DNA from: Marsupella aquatica | Lineage: Eukaryota > Marchantiophyta | Length of the DNA stretch: 64,000 nt | Direction: 5' to 3' | Assembly (NCBI GenBank): GCA_973895155.1 | Contig: OZ316895.1 | Location: 15,624,001 to 15,688,000 of the forward strand | Shown: piece after piece, positions 12,901-26,045 of the stretch | How positions within the stretch are numbered: the stretch's first letter is position 1 | How the letters are laid out: every line of letters begins with the position of its first letter | Notes under the pieces: generated by a model | What the model saw: only the letters and a program-made list of their open reading frames with translations | Databases searched by the model: none | Told to the model about the DNA's origin: nothing | Position numbers and translations under genes: made by a program

Positions 12901-14092
12901 TCAACCAGTATGAGTATCTCCGAGAGACTTCTTGATGGAGTCGATGGATGGGGCGTTGGAGCCGAGGGCCGCCTCGAGAACATTGTCCGGGAGGCCGGTG
13001 CCACTTGAGGTGAAGAGGGCAGACACTACTTGGAGGATGCCTGGGTTCTCACTGGACAAGACTGAGTAGCCTGACGCCGGGTAATCCAGGTTGTTTCGCT
13101 GGAAGTGCAACAGACCCTTGGGGAACACGAACAAGTCGCCTGTTTGGAGGGTTGTTTTGAACAGAGTGTTGTTGGTGTCAACAAATCCCACGTCCACACA
13201 GCCTGCACATGAAACAAATTGGACATGAGTGGTAAACTGATTCATGCATCAGTTGACATCTCGAGCTAAAATCTAGGGGAGCCAGGAGCTCTTTCTCTCA
13301 GTTATCACGAAAAGTTAGAACCCGCCAATGACAAGGACCTCAGCAATTAGTCAAAATCCCTGATGAGAATTGATGGATCGGGGCAAAATCCAAAACCTGA
13401 CACACGGGGCTTCGAGCTTCAAATTCACGGGACGTTAAGTCTCCAAGTCAGCAAATTGAGCTACGCAGGGTCAACACGTTTTAACTATTGCCATACCAAG
13501 ACTCTGCCAATGATTCACTGGAGCCTGAGCTCTATGAACTAGTACCGCAGCACATCGTCAGAGACCAGGAGCTTCAAGAACAAACTAATGTAATCCAACT
13601 TCGATGTGCTATTCTCTTGAGATGGGTTTGGACTGTTTTCTATGTGATTCAATGACTTGACAACTGCTTCAACCTTGTCTCCTCGCCTGAAACATAATGA
13701 TACAACTGAAGACGCTGTAATAATAAATACAAAGTAATACAGCACCTTCTGTGAGGTACAACCCAAGTACCTGTGAGCACGTAGAAAATTTCTGTAGCAC
13801 GAGGATGAGTATGGGGGTTAATCTGCGAGTATGACCCGAACTCGAACAGCACTGCCGTAAGGCCAAGCCCAGTGAGACCGGGAAGTCCCATGTTGAAGGA
13901 GGCAAATAGTGGTACAGCCGATCCGTGACCTGGTACTGTTGGCTTGCGAAATCCAGTGAAGGTGAAATTGGCTGCAACCGGGTTGTTGACGTCGAAATCG
14001 GTGGTCAGGTCCGGGTCACTGGCAACCACCATCTGGGAAACTGTTACCAGTAATCCCAGGAGCAACAGTAGCAAAGCTCCTGACTTCTCCAT
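12901..14092 (-). CDS. Germin-like protein (secreted cupin)
   Basis: There are two exons, 14092-13771 and 13202-12901, with GT-AG junctions and 207 aa in total. A hydrophobic signal peptide (about residues 1-24, ending VVAS) directs secretion to the apoplast. Cupin motif 1 supplies metal ligands His94, His96 and Glu101 within INPHTHPRATEIFYVLTG. Cupin motif 2, GDLFVFPKGLLHFQRN, supplies His140 and the conserved Asn. Germin-like proteins are manganese-binding hexamers with superoxide dismutase or oxalate oxidase activity in some members; the activity here is not predictable. Oddly, the N-terminal Cys pair that forms a disulfide in most germins is absent: the usual DFC is DFD, and the usual PC-K site is missing. 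A cysteine instead follows the exon junction (residue 109). The 433 aligned-out bases between exons are intron. Confidence 0.93.
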
Positions 14093-17000
14093 GGTCGCCC
14101 TTGCTGGCTGCTCAATCCTCGTGCAGTGATCAAGAATGACAACAACTGGATCCTATTCTTTCCTCAGTAAGAAGGATGTGTCAATCCCGAAGTCGAAAAT
14201 GATATATCAACTAGTGGAGAAGCAGATTTATGTTAAAACTCGCAGATGATAAAGTAATTTACAATTGTGAGCTCGTACGCTGGACTTGGACGACTTTCCA
14301 TAGTAAATGTTACACAGTCACTCGAGACTTCTGCTGCCACTTCATGACCAGGATTGACTCCGGAAACCGAGCTTGCTGGGGTCTGGACCGCTATTTAGTC
14401 AGTCTAGGCAGCAAAGAGGTATGCAACTGAGCTGCTGGACCCACTTTGGGATAAGAGTGATCGGGTGCATGCCCCGTTGAGTGGAGAAGGTTCAAACGGG
14501 TCTGGTCTCTTTCAACTGGCAGACTTAGAATTAGTTTCGACACTAGATGTGGACCATAGCTCATCACACTAGTGAGCAGATGAGGACCATTAGTTCATCT
14601 CACTATAGCAGTGATATTTCCCCTCTTCCCAGCTTGTTCGGGTTAATTTTTGCACATTTATTTCCAGTTTGGTGTTTGTCGGCTGTGGACTTCTTTTTTG
14701 TGTTTTGCATTGTCCTTTGTTTGAATGGCCATGTTTGTAAATAAACTGACTGATTTCATACAGCAGGACTGGCGTGCGGGCAGACGCAAGCATGCCAAAG
14801 TCAAATGGGGAGTCTGCTGCGATGTTCACGTCACTCTTGTCACAGAATACCCCGATCGATGGATGAAGCATCAAGCATCAATTCTATAAAAAATGACGTC
14901 CACATCCGTGGGCGGAGTGGGATATGCTACTCTATGACCAGGATTACAACCTTAGTTGTTTTTCCGGATTATGGGGCCCGATCTTATTAGTTGTTTTCCC
15001 GGAATGTGGGGCCGAGTGCTTTGCTGTGGGTCTCTGGTCCACTCTCGGGTACGAGATTGGGTATCTGAGCGTGCTGTGTTTTGGTGAGGTGGAAACAAAT
15101 TGAGGCTAGATTGAAGTTTCCATCCGGTCATTGTAGCATATAAACAATAAATTGTTTTTGGTGAAGTGTAAAAATTGAGGCTAGATTGAAAGTTTCCATC
15201 AGGTCATTATAGCATGCGAGTAAAGCATGCGCGAGTGAACAGCAAAAAAAGTCCGTATCCAACTGCCTCGCTAACAACAACCTGGTTGGTAACATCCACT
15301 TTTAGGGACTACTCTTTTGGCTAGCAAACTCCATAGTCATCTAGAATCTAAAAAAAGCTAAAAATACAGAAGGCAGCCAAAATCAAACAAAATTTAAAAC
15401 CACTAGTGACTAGGTAATAACACTCTCCTCCCTATCACAATTCTTGTCTGCTCGCATTATAAAATACCTCATTTGGATCAGTGAATGATACACACTAGTT
15501 TGTCAGACTTGTTGCTTTGCTAGACATCTCCATTGGTAGCCAGCTATCTGCCAGAGATGGGGACAATGTTTTTGGTTTTTGGTACACTTAGTACTGGGCC
15601 CTTTAATTTGCCTTTGGGATCATGTCTCCCGGTTTGGCCGTGTTATATAAACTTAATATATATATATCACACTGCAAGAAAACAAGACGTGTCCCAACCT
15701 ACACTAGAGCCATGAGGTACATACTAAAATTTGAAAGTATTACTGATTGGCAAACTGAAAAGCCTAGTAAAGCTCTAGGGTCACATAGACTAAGTAGACC
15801 AGAAGCCCTAGATCCAAATGCCTCAGCCTTACGAGGGTCCTGAAGACTAAGGAGACCAGAAGCACTATATCAAACTGCCTCACCCATAGGAGGGTCATCA
15901 AATCACACCTGCCCATGTAAGAGGGCCCCCTTCTTTGCTCGGCTACTGTTCATTCCTGCCAGCAGTGAATAGTGGAGCTGACTAAGAAAAGTAGAGCTCA
16001 CCTTATTAAAAGGTAGATCTCACCCCAACACTCTTGCCCATCCCTCTATTCATAGTTGAATAATGAACAGGCACTGGCGCGGATAATGAGTCCCAAAAGT
16101 CCAGAATCGCAATAATTAATGGGCATCCCTGCCTCAATTTAGGGACGGTCACAATTAAGCAAGGGACACGGGGGTGTGGGGGTGGGGGACGGGGGCGGGC
16201 GTTGTTTGGCTCTGATCCAATGGCTGAAATTGGACGCAACTGGGTCGTTGATCCTGCAGCAATATAATGGCTGCGAGGCCTTGTGGGTGGGCAAGTCGGG
16301 CTGGTCCTGTGAAAACATTGCTTGCAGGGGCTGGTGAGGTGCTTCCAGAAACATTAATGCACTAAAGGGGGAAATTTTGACCCATTATTTTTGTAGCATG
16401 ACACGCACAAAGAACCGTCACTAAAGCCAAGAAATGCAAGAGGAGTACTGGTGTGACACCTACCTCCCATTTTTGCTGAAGAACGTCCCCGCTCAACAGT
16501 CAAATTCAAAATCCTGTTGCCGGCAAAATTTTTATTTATATATAAACAAAGGGGCAGGCTTTATAGCACGGTAGGGGGAAAATTAAAAACTATCAAAACC
16601 AGAGAAAACAAAGATCACCCACAACAAGTGACACCACCTGACCAACCCTAAAATTTAATCCAGCCAATGCATCCTAATGAGCCAAAGATTAATGTTGTGA
16701 ATCAGATTTTGAGTCCTTAACTGAGTATCAGTAGACCTTTGACTCTTGGTATCTCTAATGTTGCAATAACTGCACTCCAGTTTGATCTATTGCAGAACCT
16801 GTCACATGCGCGGTTGCCTTTGGCCACCACAAATGTTGACCGATTTTATTTCTTCATATCTTCACCACCACAACACAGATCTTTGGCTTGAAATGTTTAG
16901 GTTCTAAGCTCTCACTGAAACTCACTTTTCAGTTGCCTCGATGCTTACTGCAGCCGCAATGTTGAGAAAATGTCCGCTACCCTTCCTAAGTATGCTCCCA

Positions 17001-18429
17001 TAGCTGCTGCAAATGCAACAAAACTTCAAATCCTCAGTTTGAGGTTGTTGCTTGCTTGTTTTCAGCGTTCCCACCAAAATGACAATTAAGCTCTCTTCCA
17101 CCAATAGCCCAGTGCAACACAGGTCTACGCTGCTGCTGTACCTTTCGTTGCTTCAGGAAATGCTTGATTCAAGAACACTCAAAATAGATCCTTAGTGTGT
17201 AATCAAGAAACCAACAAAACTTTGATTCCTTAGAGTTTAGACCTCTGTTAAAAGAAAATAGAGAGACCATCCTGAGAGGATTGATGGAACTCTTCCTCCT
17301 GAACGTTCCTCCTTGTACCTTGACACAGCAAGACCTCCAGGAGACTCACTCTTGTTGGTGAGCACCTTGCTGAAAAGCAGTGTCACAAAACCGTCATCTC
17401 CCAAGTTTGCTTTGATACCAATTGTTGAGACTACCAGCACAACATATGTGAAAAACCAACAAACAAGATCACATTGACACCATGAATACATGGTTCACCT
17501 TTGTCAAGGTTATGTCCACAAAAATACATAAGCAAATGTTACTAACTTTGGACACCATAGCCACATCAAGCCTCAAAGTGCAAGCTCCAAGATTGCTAGC
17601 TTAGCTCCTAGCTTGCTCTCACACAAAATGAGCATGAGTCTCACCAAAGAGCTTTTCCTTGCTCCTCTATATGCTAGACATTGTAGTTGCATCTAACTTA
17701 AGTCATTAAGGCCAATTAGACTAAGAGAAATTAACGCAAGTCTAGGCCTTAATTCTAACAAAAACAGATTTTTAGTTTTCACCAATTTTATTAAAAATAT
17801 AGAAGAAGTTTCAAATTCCCCAATTCAAATCCAGACTGAGTGTGCATTCTCCTCTAAAATGCACCTAAAATTGCAAAGAGAAGAATCATGAAGGGTATTA
17901 AGTAGTTGGACTGGAGGTAGATCTTCTAAGGTGGAGTACATTGCTTCACCTCAATTTCATTTTTGGCACCAATAGTGGTTCAAGGTCATGGGGGCCCTAA
18001 AATGACACCATAATGTATTTCTTGCACACTATTGTACAAAAGGGCAGTATTTAAACCATTTTGTTAAGCCTATTGTGATCACATGATTGTAGGTGTTTAC
18101 AGTTTAGGTGGTCACGGGCCAGCCTCATTTACCAAACTTATTGTATGAATGGCAGTCACTTTCAATGGGACGCTCAATTTTTAGGGGGACTACATTCAGT
18201 CAGACTGGTGAGGAGACAGACGATATGGAAAGATTGTGGCAAAAGTGAAGCTTTGTCGGGGAGGGGCTTGTGTAACACTAACTGGGGATAATGGTGGCAA
18301 AAAGTAACAGTCAAGTGTCAAAATACTCTCATAGTGTTCAATGTAAAATTGGTACGAAACCATTTTTGAAGTTTCCTGTTTTCCATAATCTTCTGCCCAG
18401 GAAGTCATGATCATAAACATTATTGTGTA
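14093..18429. other. Gene-free region with small tandem duplications
   Basis: I see no coding gene on either strand. Two short tandem duplications are visible. One has about a 75-bp period near 15095-15225 with the shared core TTGAGGCTAGATTGAA. The other has about a 66-bp period near 15780-15900 with the shared core GACCAGAAGC and GAGGGTC. The DNA becomes AT-rich and repeat-like from about 16.4 kb onward. Confidence 0.45.
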
Positions 18430-19480
18430 TCATATTTACGGACCCCATGAGAGGTCCCTTCCAGAATTCCTGGCACCAGAGCGTGCCACATTAACAACAA
18501 TCGCACCAAACAAGGCTCGTCGGTTGTGTGAATCAAATTTACAATTTTCATTCGTGTTTGCGTCAAATTGAGTGTAAATTTTGGGACGCCATGCCATAAA
18601 AAGAAATGTAAAAATTTAGAAATGCAAAGAGCAAGACGGGTAAAACTGTCACCTTGTAACCGTTTTAGTTACGTCTCTAATTTTAAAAATTAAATTCAAA
18701 GATTTGAAAAGTATTTTTCATATAATACACAATGACTATATAGCATGCTCATCCTGGAACATGCTTGGAGTTTTTTGTCTTGTAGTGATTTGAAAGTAAA
18801 TAAAATATGAAAACATAACTGGAAAGATTGGTGCACAGTGACCAATGAAAAGTACAATCAAGGATGCTAGGATGTGTGCACTTAATTCAATGTCCTCATG
18901 AATGACACTCATTTCAATAAAAACCATAAACTTAGGAAAGATAGACATGAGGGGAACTTAAGACACAGTCATAATCATTTCTCTCATTCATGAGAATGTT
19001 CAAGTGGTGGGAGCCGTTCATTTCATCTCTAATAAATCACAAACCTTAAAATTTATAAGGGGGCTGCCAAAATAAGTTCAAAATACTTTAGATACTAAAA
19101 ATTAGAGGGGTCCATAAATTAATTAAAAATGTATATGATACACAGGCGCCCCTTGATAAGGCACATTGAAATAAAAATATGTGACATGAAAACTCTGAAT
19201 AAGACAAAATCTGAAAGGTGGATTCACCATATAGCAGTTCCAACAATTTCTAATAACTAACTTGATAACTACCTTGTTAAAGGGTAACTAGCACATGGAG
19301 AAAAATTTCCAGCCTTTTGCAATTCAGGCAAACTGCCAGCTATGGTCGGAACTTGAACTCAATGAATTCAATACAATTCATTTGATCAGACATTGATCTG
19401 GTTTTGAATGGACTTGCCACAAATTGACTATTGACTCTCTTGAGAATTTGGTTGCATGTAGGGAAAAGGCCTGATTTTGA
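18430..19480 (-). mobile_element. CACTA-like transposon relic, copy 2
   Basis: This is the reverse-oriented, diverged counterpart of 937-1790. Shared blocks are GACCCCATGAGAGGTCCC, GTAACCGTTTTAGTTAC, CCAATGAAAAGTAC and the stretch around CTTTTGCAATTCAGG. The CACTA terminal motif appears as GTCTTGTAGTG at 18777-18787. The palindrome-bearing segment AGCATGCTCATCCTGGAAC sits next to that terminus here but at the far end in copy 1. No open transposase frame remains. Confidence 0.5.
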
Positions 19481-19922
19481 CAACTGCTTGTGATAAATCA
19501 TGTTGTCGACTTTGGCCTGCAAAGCAAAGTATTCATGTGGCAGTTGAAAAAATGTCAAACTGCTCAAGCCATTGCTGAATGGGTCCACAATGATTTTATG
19601 AGAAAATCTATCCTACTTATTCAACTCAACATGACTACCAGCTTCCCTTCCTAATCATACTTCTCTCTTCTTAAAGCTAGCTTTGCCCTAGCTTCTCCAT
19701 TTGGTGAATAGATGCGTCAAGGTCATGAGGCTATTAATCTCTAATTCAAAACTAACCAAAGTCAGACTTCAGTGAAATCTCCAGAATTTCCAATTATTTG
19801 AAAGTACATTGACAAATTAATCTTCTACAAATTAACAGGGCTCAACTACTAGAAAGCTTAGGGTTTGTTGTTGAGAAAAGTAGTCTTCTCAATTGATCTT
19901 GAGAAAGTAGTTTTCTCAACTC

Positions 19923-19960
19923 AAAGTACCCATGATCAGCCTATTCATTAAAAGTGTATT
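19923..19960 (+). repeat. Left terminal inverted repeat
   Basis: Thirty-eight bases pair with the complement of 32576-32612 with one gap and about three mismatches. Just outside, at 19870-19921, is a doubled palindromic motif (TTGAGAAA...TTTCTCAA). It may belong to the element end or to the target. Confidence 0.75.
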
Positions 19961-19974
19961 ATTATTTGATTTAT

Positions 19975-20225
19975 GTACATTTGGGCAATGAAAAGTGTAC
20001 TTTTGGGCTTGGAAAAGTGTACATTTGGCCAATGAAAAGTGTACATTTGGGGAGAAAAGTGTACAATTGGCCTAAAGAGTGTATATCTGGGCAATGAAAA
20101 GTGTAAATTTGAACATCAAAATAGGTACATTTGGCTTTAAAAGTGTACATTTGAGTACATTTGGCCTAAAAAGTGTACATTTGAGTGAAAAATGCATACA
20201 TTTGGCTTAAAAAGTGTACATTTGC
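19975..20225 (+). repeat. Left subterminal GTGTACATTT repeats
   Basis: About ten irregularly spaced copies of AAAAGTGTACATTTGG and close variants fill 250 bp immediately inside the left terminus. The core TGTACA is palindromic. Dense subterminal motifs are typical transposase-binding sites in hAT, CACTA and related plant elements; a binding role here is inference. Confidence 0.8.
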
Positions 20226-20575
20226 CTACCAACTCTTCTTATAATCATTTAAAAGAAAGGAATGAATAGAAAAATATTTTTAATTATGTAGAAAAAGCAA
20301 ACATTCATATTCATAATGATCAAAAGTTTAGAAAATGAGGAGATAGTATCAAATTAAAACTATTAGAATAGTAAATAACTAGTACGTAAATTACTATGTT
20401 TGAATGAGTGACTATCTTAGTTACATAAAAACTAGTAACTATCTATTTAATCATTATAGCTTCTAACAACTAAGTCTACTTGTCCATCCTTTGAAGATAA
20501 TTTTGGACAGTTTGTAGAACATTTTGAGGGATCTTCAAACCTCTGTCTGCCATGTTTTCTTCTTTCATTCCAGAT

Positions 20576-23500
20576 TTAAAACCATACATTGCAGAATTTT
20601 GCATACTGCCAATGTTGAGTATTCTCACCAAACCTTGGATCTCGTTCCCATGTCTTAGTGGACATGAAACAATTTAGATACTGCGCACTCTCAGTCACAT
20701 CAAGTTTAGAGTGTTTAGGCCTCCACCATTCAACTGGGAACATTGGAGCGTACTGTCGAGGCAGAGAAGGGTTTGTTGAAGATGTAGTTGGGACTTCATG
20801 CTTTGGGTCCACCAAACCCAAAGCTCTCACCAACCAGAAATGACCTCCACCATTTTTATTCTCCCAATCATCCTCGGGTCGAAGAAATACAAAGTTTCCT
20901 TCACAAATATCCTGTAAAGGAATCCATCGTCCTTGTTCTTTCTCAGCTCGAGATCCAACAAATGGTGTTGCTTGATCTTCCATCTCTTCCAAGACCTCAT
21001 TTTGAAGAGCCGTCATCTCTGCATTCTCCTCATCTTCACTTGGAGGACCACTTTGTTCCAGTTGGTTGACCTTGTAACCAGTGCCGTGGTTAGTCTTAGG
21101 CCAAAATCTGTTTTTCAAGGGAAATTGAGTACTTCCCTCCCCTTCTAGTGCGAGCCCATTTGTCAACAACTCCACAATTCTCTCCCAATATTTCACAAGA
21201 GGAAATCTTCTCTTATATGCTATAGATGTCTCATCAGTGCAACTCCTTCTCAAAAAATCAAGGTACTTGTTAAGAAATGGGATAATCTCTTCAGATTTTT
21301 TGTGTATCTCTCCAATGGATTTAGCTAAGGGCTCTCCACTAGGTAAAAGAAGAGAATTTGTTGTCAGATCTGTTGCCCAAATGCACCTTCCACCAACTGG
21401 AGCCCAAGCTTGCTTTACATGGGACTTATACTGAAATATTGGTACATTATCTCTCATAGAGAAAAGAAATGATACAGGTTTTGAGTGACCTTGAATATCT
21501 TTCACCTTGAAAGTTTGAAGATATTCTTTGTAAGATGCAACTTCTTGTATCAATCTGGGAACTAGATGAATGCTCTTGCATTCCCATACCTCTGCCATAA
21601 GAGCAAGGAGGGTTGCAACTTCTTTGTGCTCAACTTGATATGATACCTTTGAAAAGAGTGCATCAACATCTTCGTGCGTATGACCAACCATTAGAAAAGA
21701 TATTTGAACAGTTTCAAATACTCCTCTACTCACAAGCTCGCTACAAAATGCCATGACAGTCTGGTTTTTGTTGTCCTTTGCTGAATTATCCATCTGCAAT
21801 GTTAGGTACCTTGGCAAGGGCTTGAACGATGGACTGCCTTGCTCTCCTTGCATGTCTTCTCCTTCATCCTCATCTTGCTGGTTTGGGTCGGTCTCAGTCC
21901 GACTCTCAGCTCCATCTTCAGAACCAATATACCTATTCACCGGTATATTCTTTGGTTCCAAATAACCCGTCAAAAATGCTTCAAAGTCAAGTAGGGCTTG
22001 AAAGAAAGGTCTGTGAGGTTCCCAACGAAGGCCATCCAACATGTCACCTGTCTTGTCTCCATTGTACTCTTCAAGGTCTCGAAGACACTTAGCCAAGGAT
22101 GTCACTGTGAAATCGGCATCTTCTGGCCAAAGGCCAGTGACACTAAAGTGTGCATAAACTCCTGGATCCCTCCCGTGGGTCAACATCCCTGTGAGAGCAA
22201 TAGGTAGCGGCATTCCATGACCCGAAAGAGATTTAGGAGTACTAATCATTTTTAGAATCCATGTCTTTGCTTGATCCATCTTGTTGTGAATAATGCAAAG
22301 ATATTCTCCTGGGTGTTGTTTGGCCATCACTCGATGAGCGTAGTAAACATATCTACGTGACATTTGCTCACAAAGATGTTGCGCTTGCTTTTCTTCAATT
22401 TCAGCACGTTCTTTTTTCCTTCATTCTCGCATCAAACTGTCTTTGTATTCACAACAAAGAGTACACTTGGCAAATGCACCATCTTTATGAAAACTGAAGT
22501 TTTCAAATGAGTTGCTCTAGATCTTGTAGAGAGTATTCTCTGTGACAGGAGGAAGCCCTTCTTCCTTCATCTTTGTTCTCACATCTTCTAGAATCTCTAG
22601 CTTCTTGTAACACGCCGGAAGACGGTACTCAATAGAGTCTATCCCATGTGCCCAGGCTCCATAAGGCATATGAGGCATGGGCTCTGCATTTCGAGTCAAA
22701 AAAGCCTCCAACAGAGCTAGTGCATGCAAGGTATTTGCCCTTGTTTTCATCAAGCCCGTATTGCCATGGAACCCAATTTTGCAACCCTCCACATATCTCC
22801 TTTTGTAATCATAATATTTGGTGTGGCTAAAACCGTGGATAATTGCAAATGCATGTCTGCATATGACCATACCCTTAAGAACATGGTGTCCCTTATCACA
22901 AACATCATCCGCTATAGTGAAAGAGGTTGAAAATGTGTGACGTTTTTGACTTGCTTGACATCCCATGAAATTCCATCCTAATATCTTCAATGTTTTCCCT
23001 TGGCATAATGAGACAACATTTTTGCTTGCAACAATTTTCTCTTTTCACGTCATCAATTGACGCCTCTATTGTTTTTGAAATTGCCTTGGTTTCCAACAAC
23101 CTCCTCTTCTTTTCATTCGGATCTACTTGATTCCTCTTGTTAAAATTGTACTGCCTTGAACGCAGTACTCCTCTATCACTTACATCCGCATTGAGTTCAT
23201 CCCTATCCATTGAGTCCATCCTCTCAGAACCTTCCACCAAAATGTCTGACAAAAATTTTCCATTTGCAACTAGTTTTGTTGAATCAATCCGCCATCGAAT
23301 CAAACTCACTACTCCCTTGTGGATGTTGGGAAAGTATTGTGCTACCACAACATCTTTCCCAGCAATCCCAACATGGTCATCACCAAGAATTTCATCATCA
23401 ACTGCTGCTGTCACTTGAGGGAGAGTGATCATTCCAGTAGCAACCATTTTGGTTCGATCCAAACCAGTGTAGAGTTCAACCAACTCTGACATCCAGTTTG

Positions 23501-24286
23501 CCCGATGAAAATAGTCACACTTAGTGTCCATGGTGTTCGCCAAACAAGACTATGAAACAAAATTTGCCTTGTCCTTCTGCTTCTTAGAGGAAGATTTGTT
23601 GCTCCCATCAATATCAACATTCCATACTTTATTGTGGACGTCAACTACATCCCATAGAACCCAGGAGCCCTTTGCCTCTTCAATTGTTGCAGCTCCACCA
23701 TGTGCGTAAGGTAAAGTCTTACTACCATGAATCATATCTGTGATTTTTACACTAACCCGAGATTCACCGAGTAATATGTTATGACATCTCTCCATTGGAT
23801 CGGTCTTGAAAACAACTCCAAAGGCCACACAATGGCCAGAGATAAACATTTCAACCTCATCGCCTGGCCTTAGGGTGGTTGAAGCATCCTCCTCTACATT
23901 TGCAAAATTATGGATGTTGTTATCTTTTCGAGTCGAACAACTACCAATACTGATGCATTTTTGAGTAATCTTATCAGTAGATCGATATGCACATGACATA
24001 TCAAAATGACACATGAGTCAATGGCATCATGAAGATTTTCTGCCCTAGGCATTGGAAAAGGGAGCTTCCTAGTCTCACCAAAGGCCTTCTCAATGAGAAC
24101 CCCAATTCGATTCTCTCCCAGCACAATATTTTGAACACTCTCTCGCGGATCTGTCTTTTGAACTGTCCCATTTCCAACGTCGTAACCATCGATTGTCAAG
24201 GTAACATCATCGCCCCTAGAAAACCTTTGAGACATCCTTTTCCTATTATCCTGCACACTAAAAAAAAGGATTAAAACCAAACTCAT
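20576..24286 (-). pseudogene. DUF7869-type transposase-like gene, decayed
   Basis: The product matches DUF7869-containing plant proteins. From the N-terminus there are two tandem DUF8039-like units, each with a V-x-KTDP...NI-LGE-R-(I/V) core (24230-24080 and 23880-23660). These are followed by a Cys-rich stretch (CCKQKCC), a helical DNA-binding-like part (HGFSHTKYYDYKRRYVEG, IGFHGNTG), a CTLCCEYK zinc-ribbon-like motif, and the catalytic-looking core LQMDNSAKDNKNQTVMAF with FLMVGHTHEDVDALFS. The body reads in one frame except for in-frame stops at 23550-23552, 22517-22519 and 22421-22423 and frameshifts near 24000 and 22950. A splice acceptor at about 24251 suggests one further 5' exon. DUF7869 proteins are generally viewed as transposon-encoded with an RNase-H-like fold; I rely on family memory for that. 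Confidence 0.8.
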
Positions 24287-25025
24287 GCAAATTTTGATTC
24301 AGACTACTATCCTCCAATTTTGGATTTGGACTAGGACCATTCGAGTCCGGATTTGGACTGCAATCCTTCGGGTCTGGATTTGGACTACGATCCTCCGACT
24401 TTGGATTTGGAACGGGACCATCCAAGTCTGGATTTGGACTGCAATCCTCCGAGTCTGGATTTGGACTACAATCCTCTGATTCTGGATTTGGACTGGGACC
24501 ATCCGAGTCCGGATTTGGACCGGGACCATCCAAGTCTGGATTTGGACTGCAATCCTTCGAGTCTGGATTTGGACTATGATCCTCCGATTCTGGATTTGGA
24601 CTGGGACCATCCCAATCCAAAGTTGGACTAGGACCATCCCAATCCAAAGTTAGACTAGGACCATCCAAATCCAAACTAGGACTTGGACCATTCCAATCCA
24701 AACTTGGACTCGGACCATCCCAATCCAAGCTAGGACTTAGACCATCCAAGTCCAAACTTGGACTCGGACCATCCTAATCCAAAGTTGGACTCGGACCATC
24801 CAAGTTCAAACTTGGACTCGGATGATCCCAATCCAAAGTTGGACTCGGACCATCCTAATCCTAAGTTGGACTTGGACCATCCCAATCCAAACTAGGACTT
24901 GGACCATCCAAGTTCAAACTTGGACTCGGATGATCCCAATCCAAAGTTGGACTCAGATGATCCCAATGCAAAGTTGGACTCGGATGATCCTAATCCAAAC
25001 TTGGACTAGGACCATCCTAGACCAA
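24285..25025. repeat. 27-bp minisatellite, array A
   Basis: About 27 tandem copies of a 27-bp unit with core GGACTCGGACCATCCCAATC. Each unit is an imperfect palindrome, with TTGGA at one end and TCCAA at the other. Because 27 is divisible by three, several frames stay open, giving artefactual Pro/Asp/Ser-rich or Trp/Thr-rich proteins. The array lies just upstream of the first recognised exon of the DUF7869 gene, probably in a 5' intron or leader. Confidence 0.9.
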
Positions 25026-25589
25026 CCCATGATATAATGGGAGATAAACTTCAAACATCTTAAGCTAAGAAAAATCCAAATTTAGGAAGACCCCGTATTT
25101 TACGGATCTCCCTATATGGTGTAGCCTAAAGTTTGCGTGGTCTTAAGGCAGACCCTAATGTCTACATACAGTTTCATGAAATAATGGAACCTTATATTTG
25201 AATGCATTAACCTTATACTCACCTTAAGTAGTATTAAGATCTGGTAGAAGATGAATATCACATCCAAGGGGTATACATTGTTGTTTGAATATTGGTAAAA
25301 ACTTCCCAGAACCTTGAAATACAAGCTATATGCCACTAAATCTTGGGAGTAAAAAACAAACTGAACCCTAAACCACACATGTCTGTAAAAGATAAACTGA
25401 GAGGACTCCAAAAGTCAAGAAGCTGGCTAAGCTGACCCAATGAAGGTAAGTGGCTCAATACATAACACTTTAAGAGAAACTCCACTCCGGATTACATGGA
25501 GCTTAGATTTGGGAAACTAGAACAAGAATGAGCTCCGAAGTGGGCGTCTCCCAAATTATACCCTTCGCTTGAGTCGGCTCAACCGGAAA

Positions 25590-26045
25590 TTGCGTGAAGA
25601 TAAGGGTTGAGTACGCGTTCACCTTAGCTTGCGGACACACCTTATCTTCACAAGCCTAATTGCGCGGGGACTACCATGGAAGGCTGTTAGGTAGGCAGGA
25701 TATCAAGGAAGGAAGCCGTATGCAAGGTGAGGGCAACGGGCCGTACGCAGGAGCAGGCCGTACGCCAAAGCAGGCCGTACGCAGGAGAAGGAGGCAACCG
25801 GCCATACGCAGGCCGGGGTGAGGCAGGAGGGGGTAAAGGGATGGAGAGGTCCAGCAAGGACCTCATTCTCATTCTCTCACTCCTCGCTCTCTCGCTCTCT
25901 CGCTCTCCTCTCGCTCTCCTCTCGCTCTCCTCCTCGCTCTCTCGCTCTCCTCCTCGCTCTCTCGCTCTCCTCTCGCTCTCCTTGCTCTCTGCTCTCCGCT
26001 CTCCGCTCTCTCTCCGCCTCCCCGCCTCCGCCTTCCGCCTCCACC
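25590..26045. other. Central divergent region: inverted repeat, GGCCGTACGC repeats, TC-rich tract
   Basis: This segment lies between the two divergent transcription units of the transposon. It contains a perfect 12-bp inverted repeat (GTGAAGATAAGG at 25594-25605 against 25640-25651). Four spaced copies of a GGCC(G/A)TACGC motif lie at 25739-25818. A CTCGCTCT-type microsatellite covers about 25860-26040. A bidirectional promoter is plausible by position. Open frames here are low-complexity artefacts. Confidence 0.55.

Noticed and set aside
22421-22519. Stop-codon reassignment to Trp in the transposon
   Set aside because: Frameshifts elsewhere in the same genes show ordinary decay, and host genes use standard stops.
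24258-24755. 165-aa Pro/Asp/Ser repeat protein and overlapping frames on both strands
   Set aside because: The 27-bp minisatellite keeps several frames open in both directions, so the frames are repeat artefacts rather than evidence of a protein.
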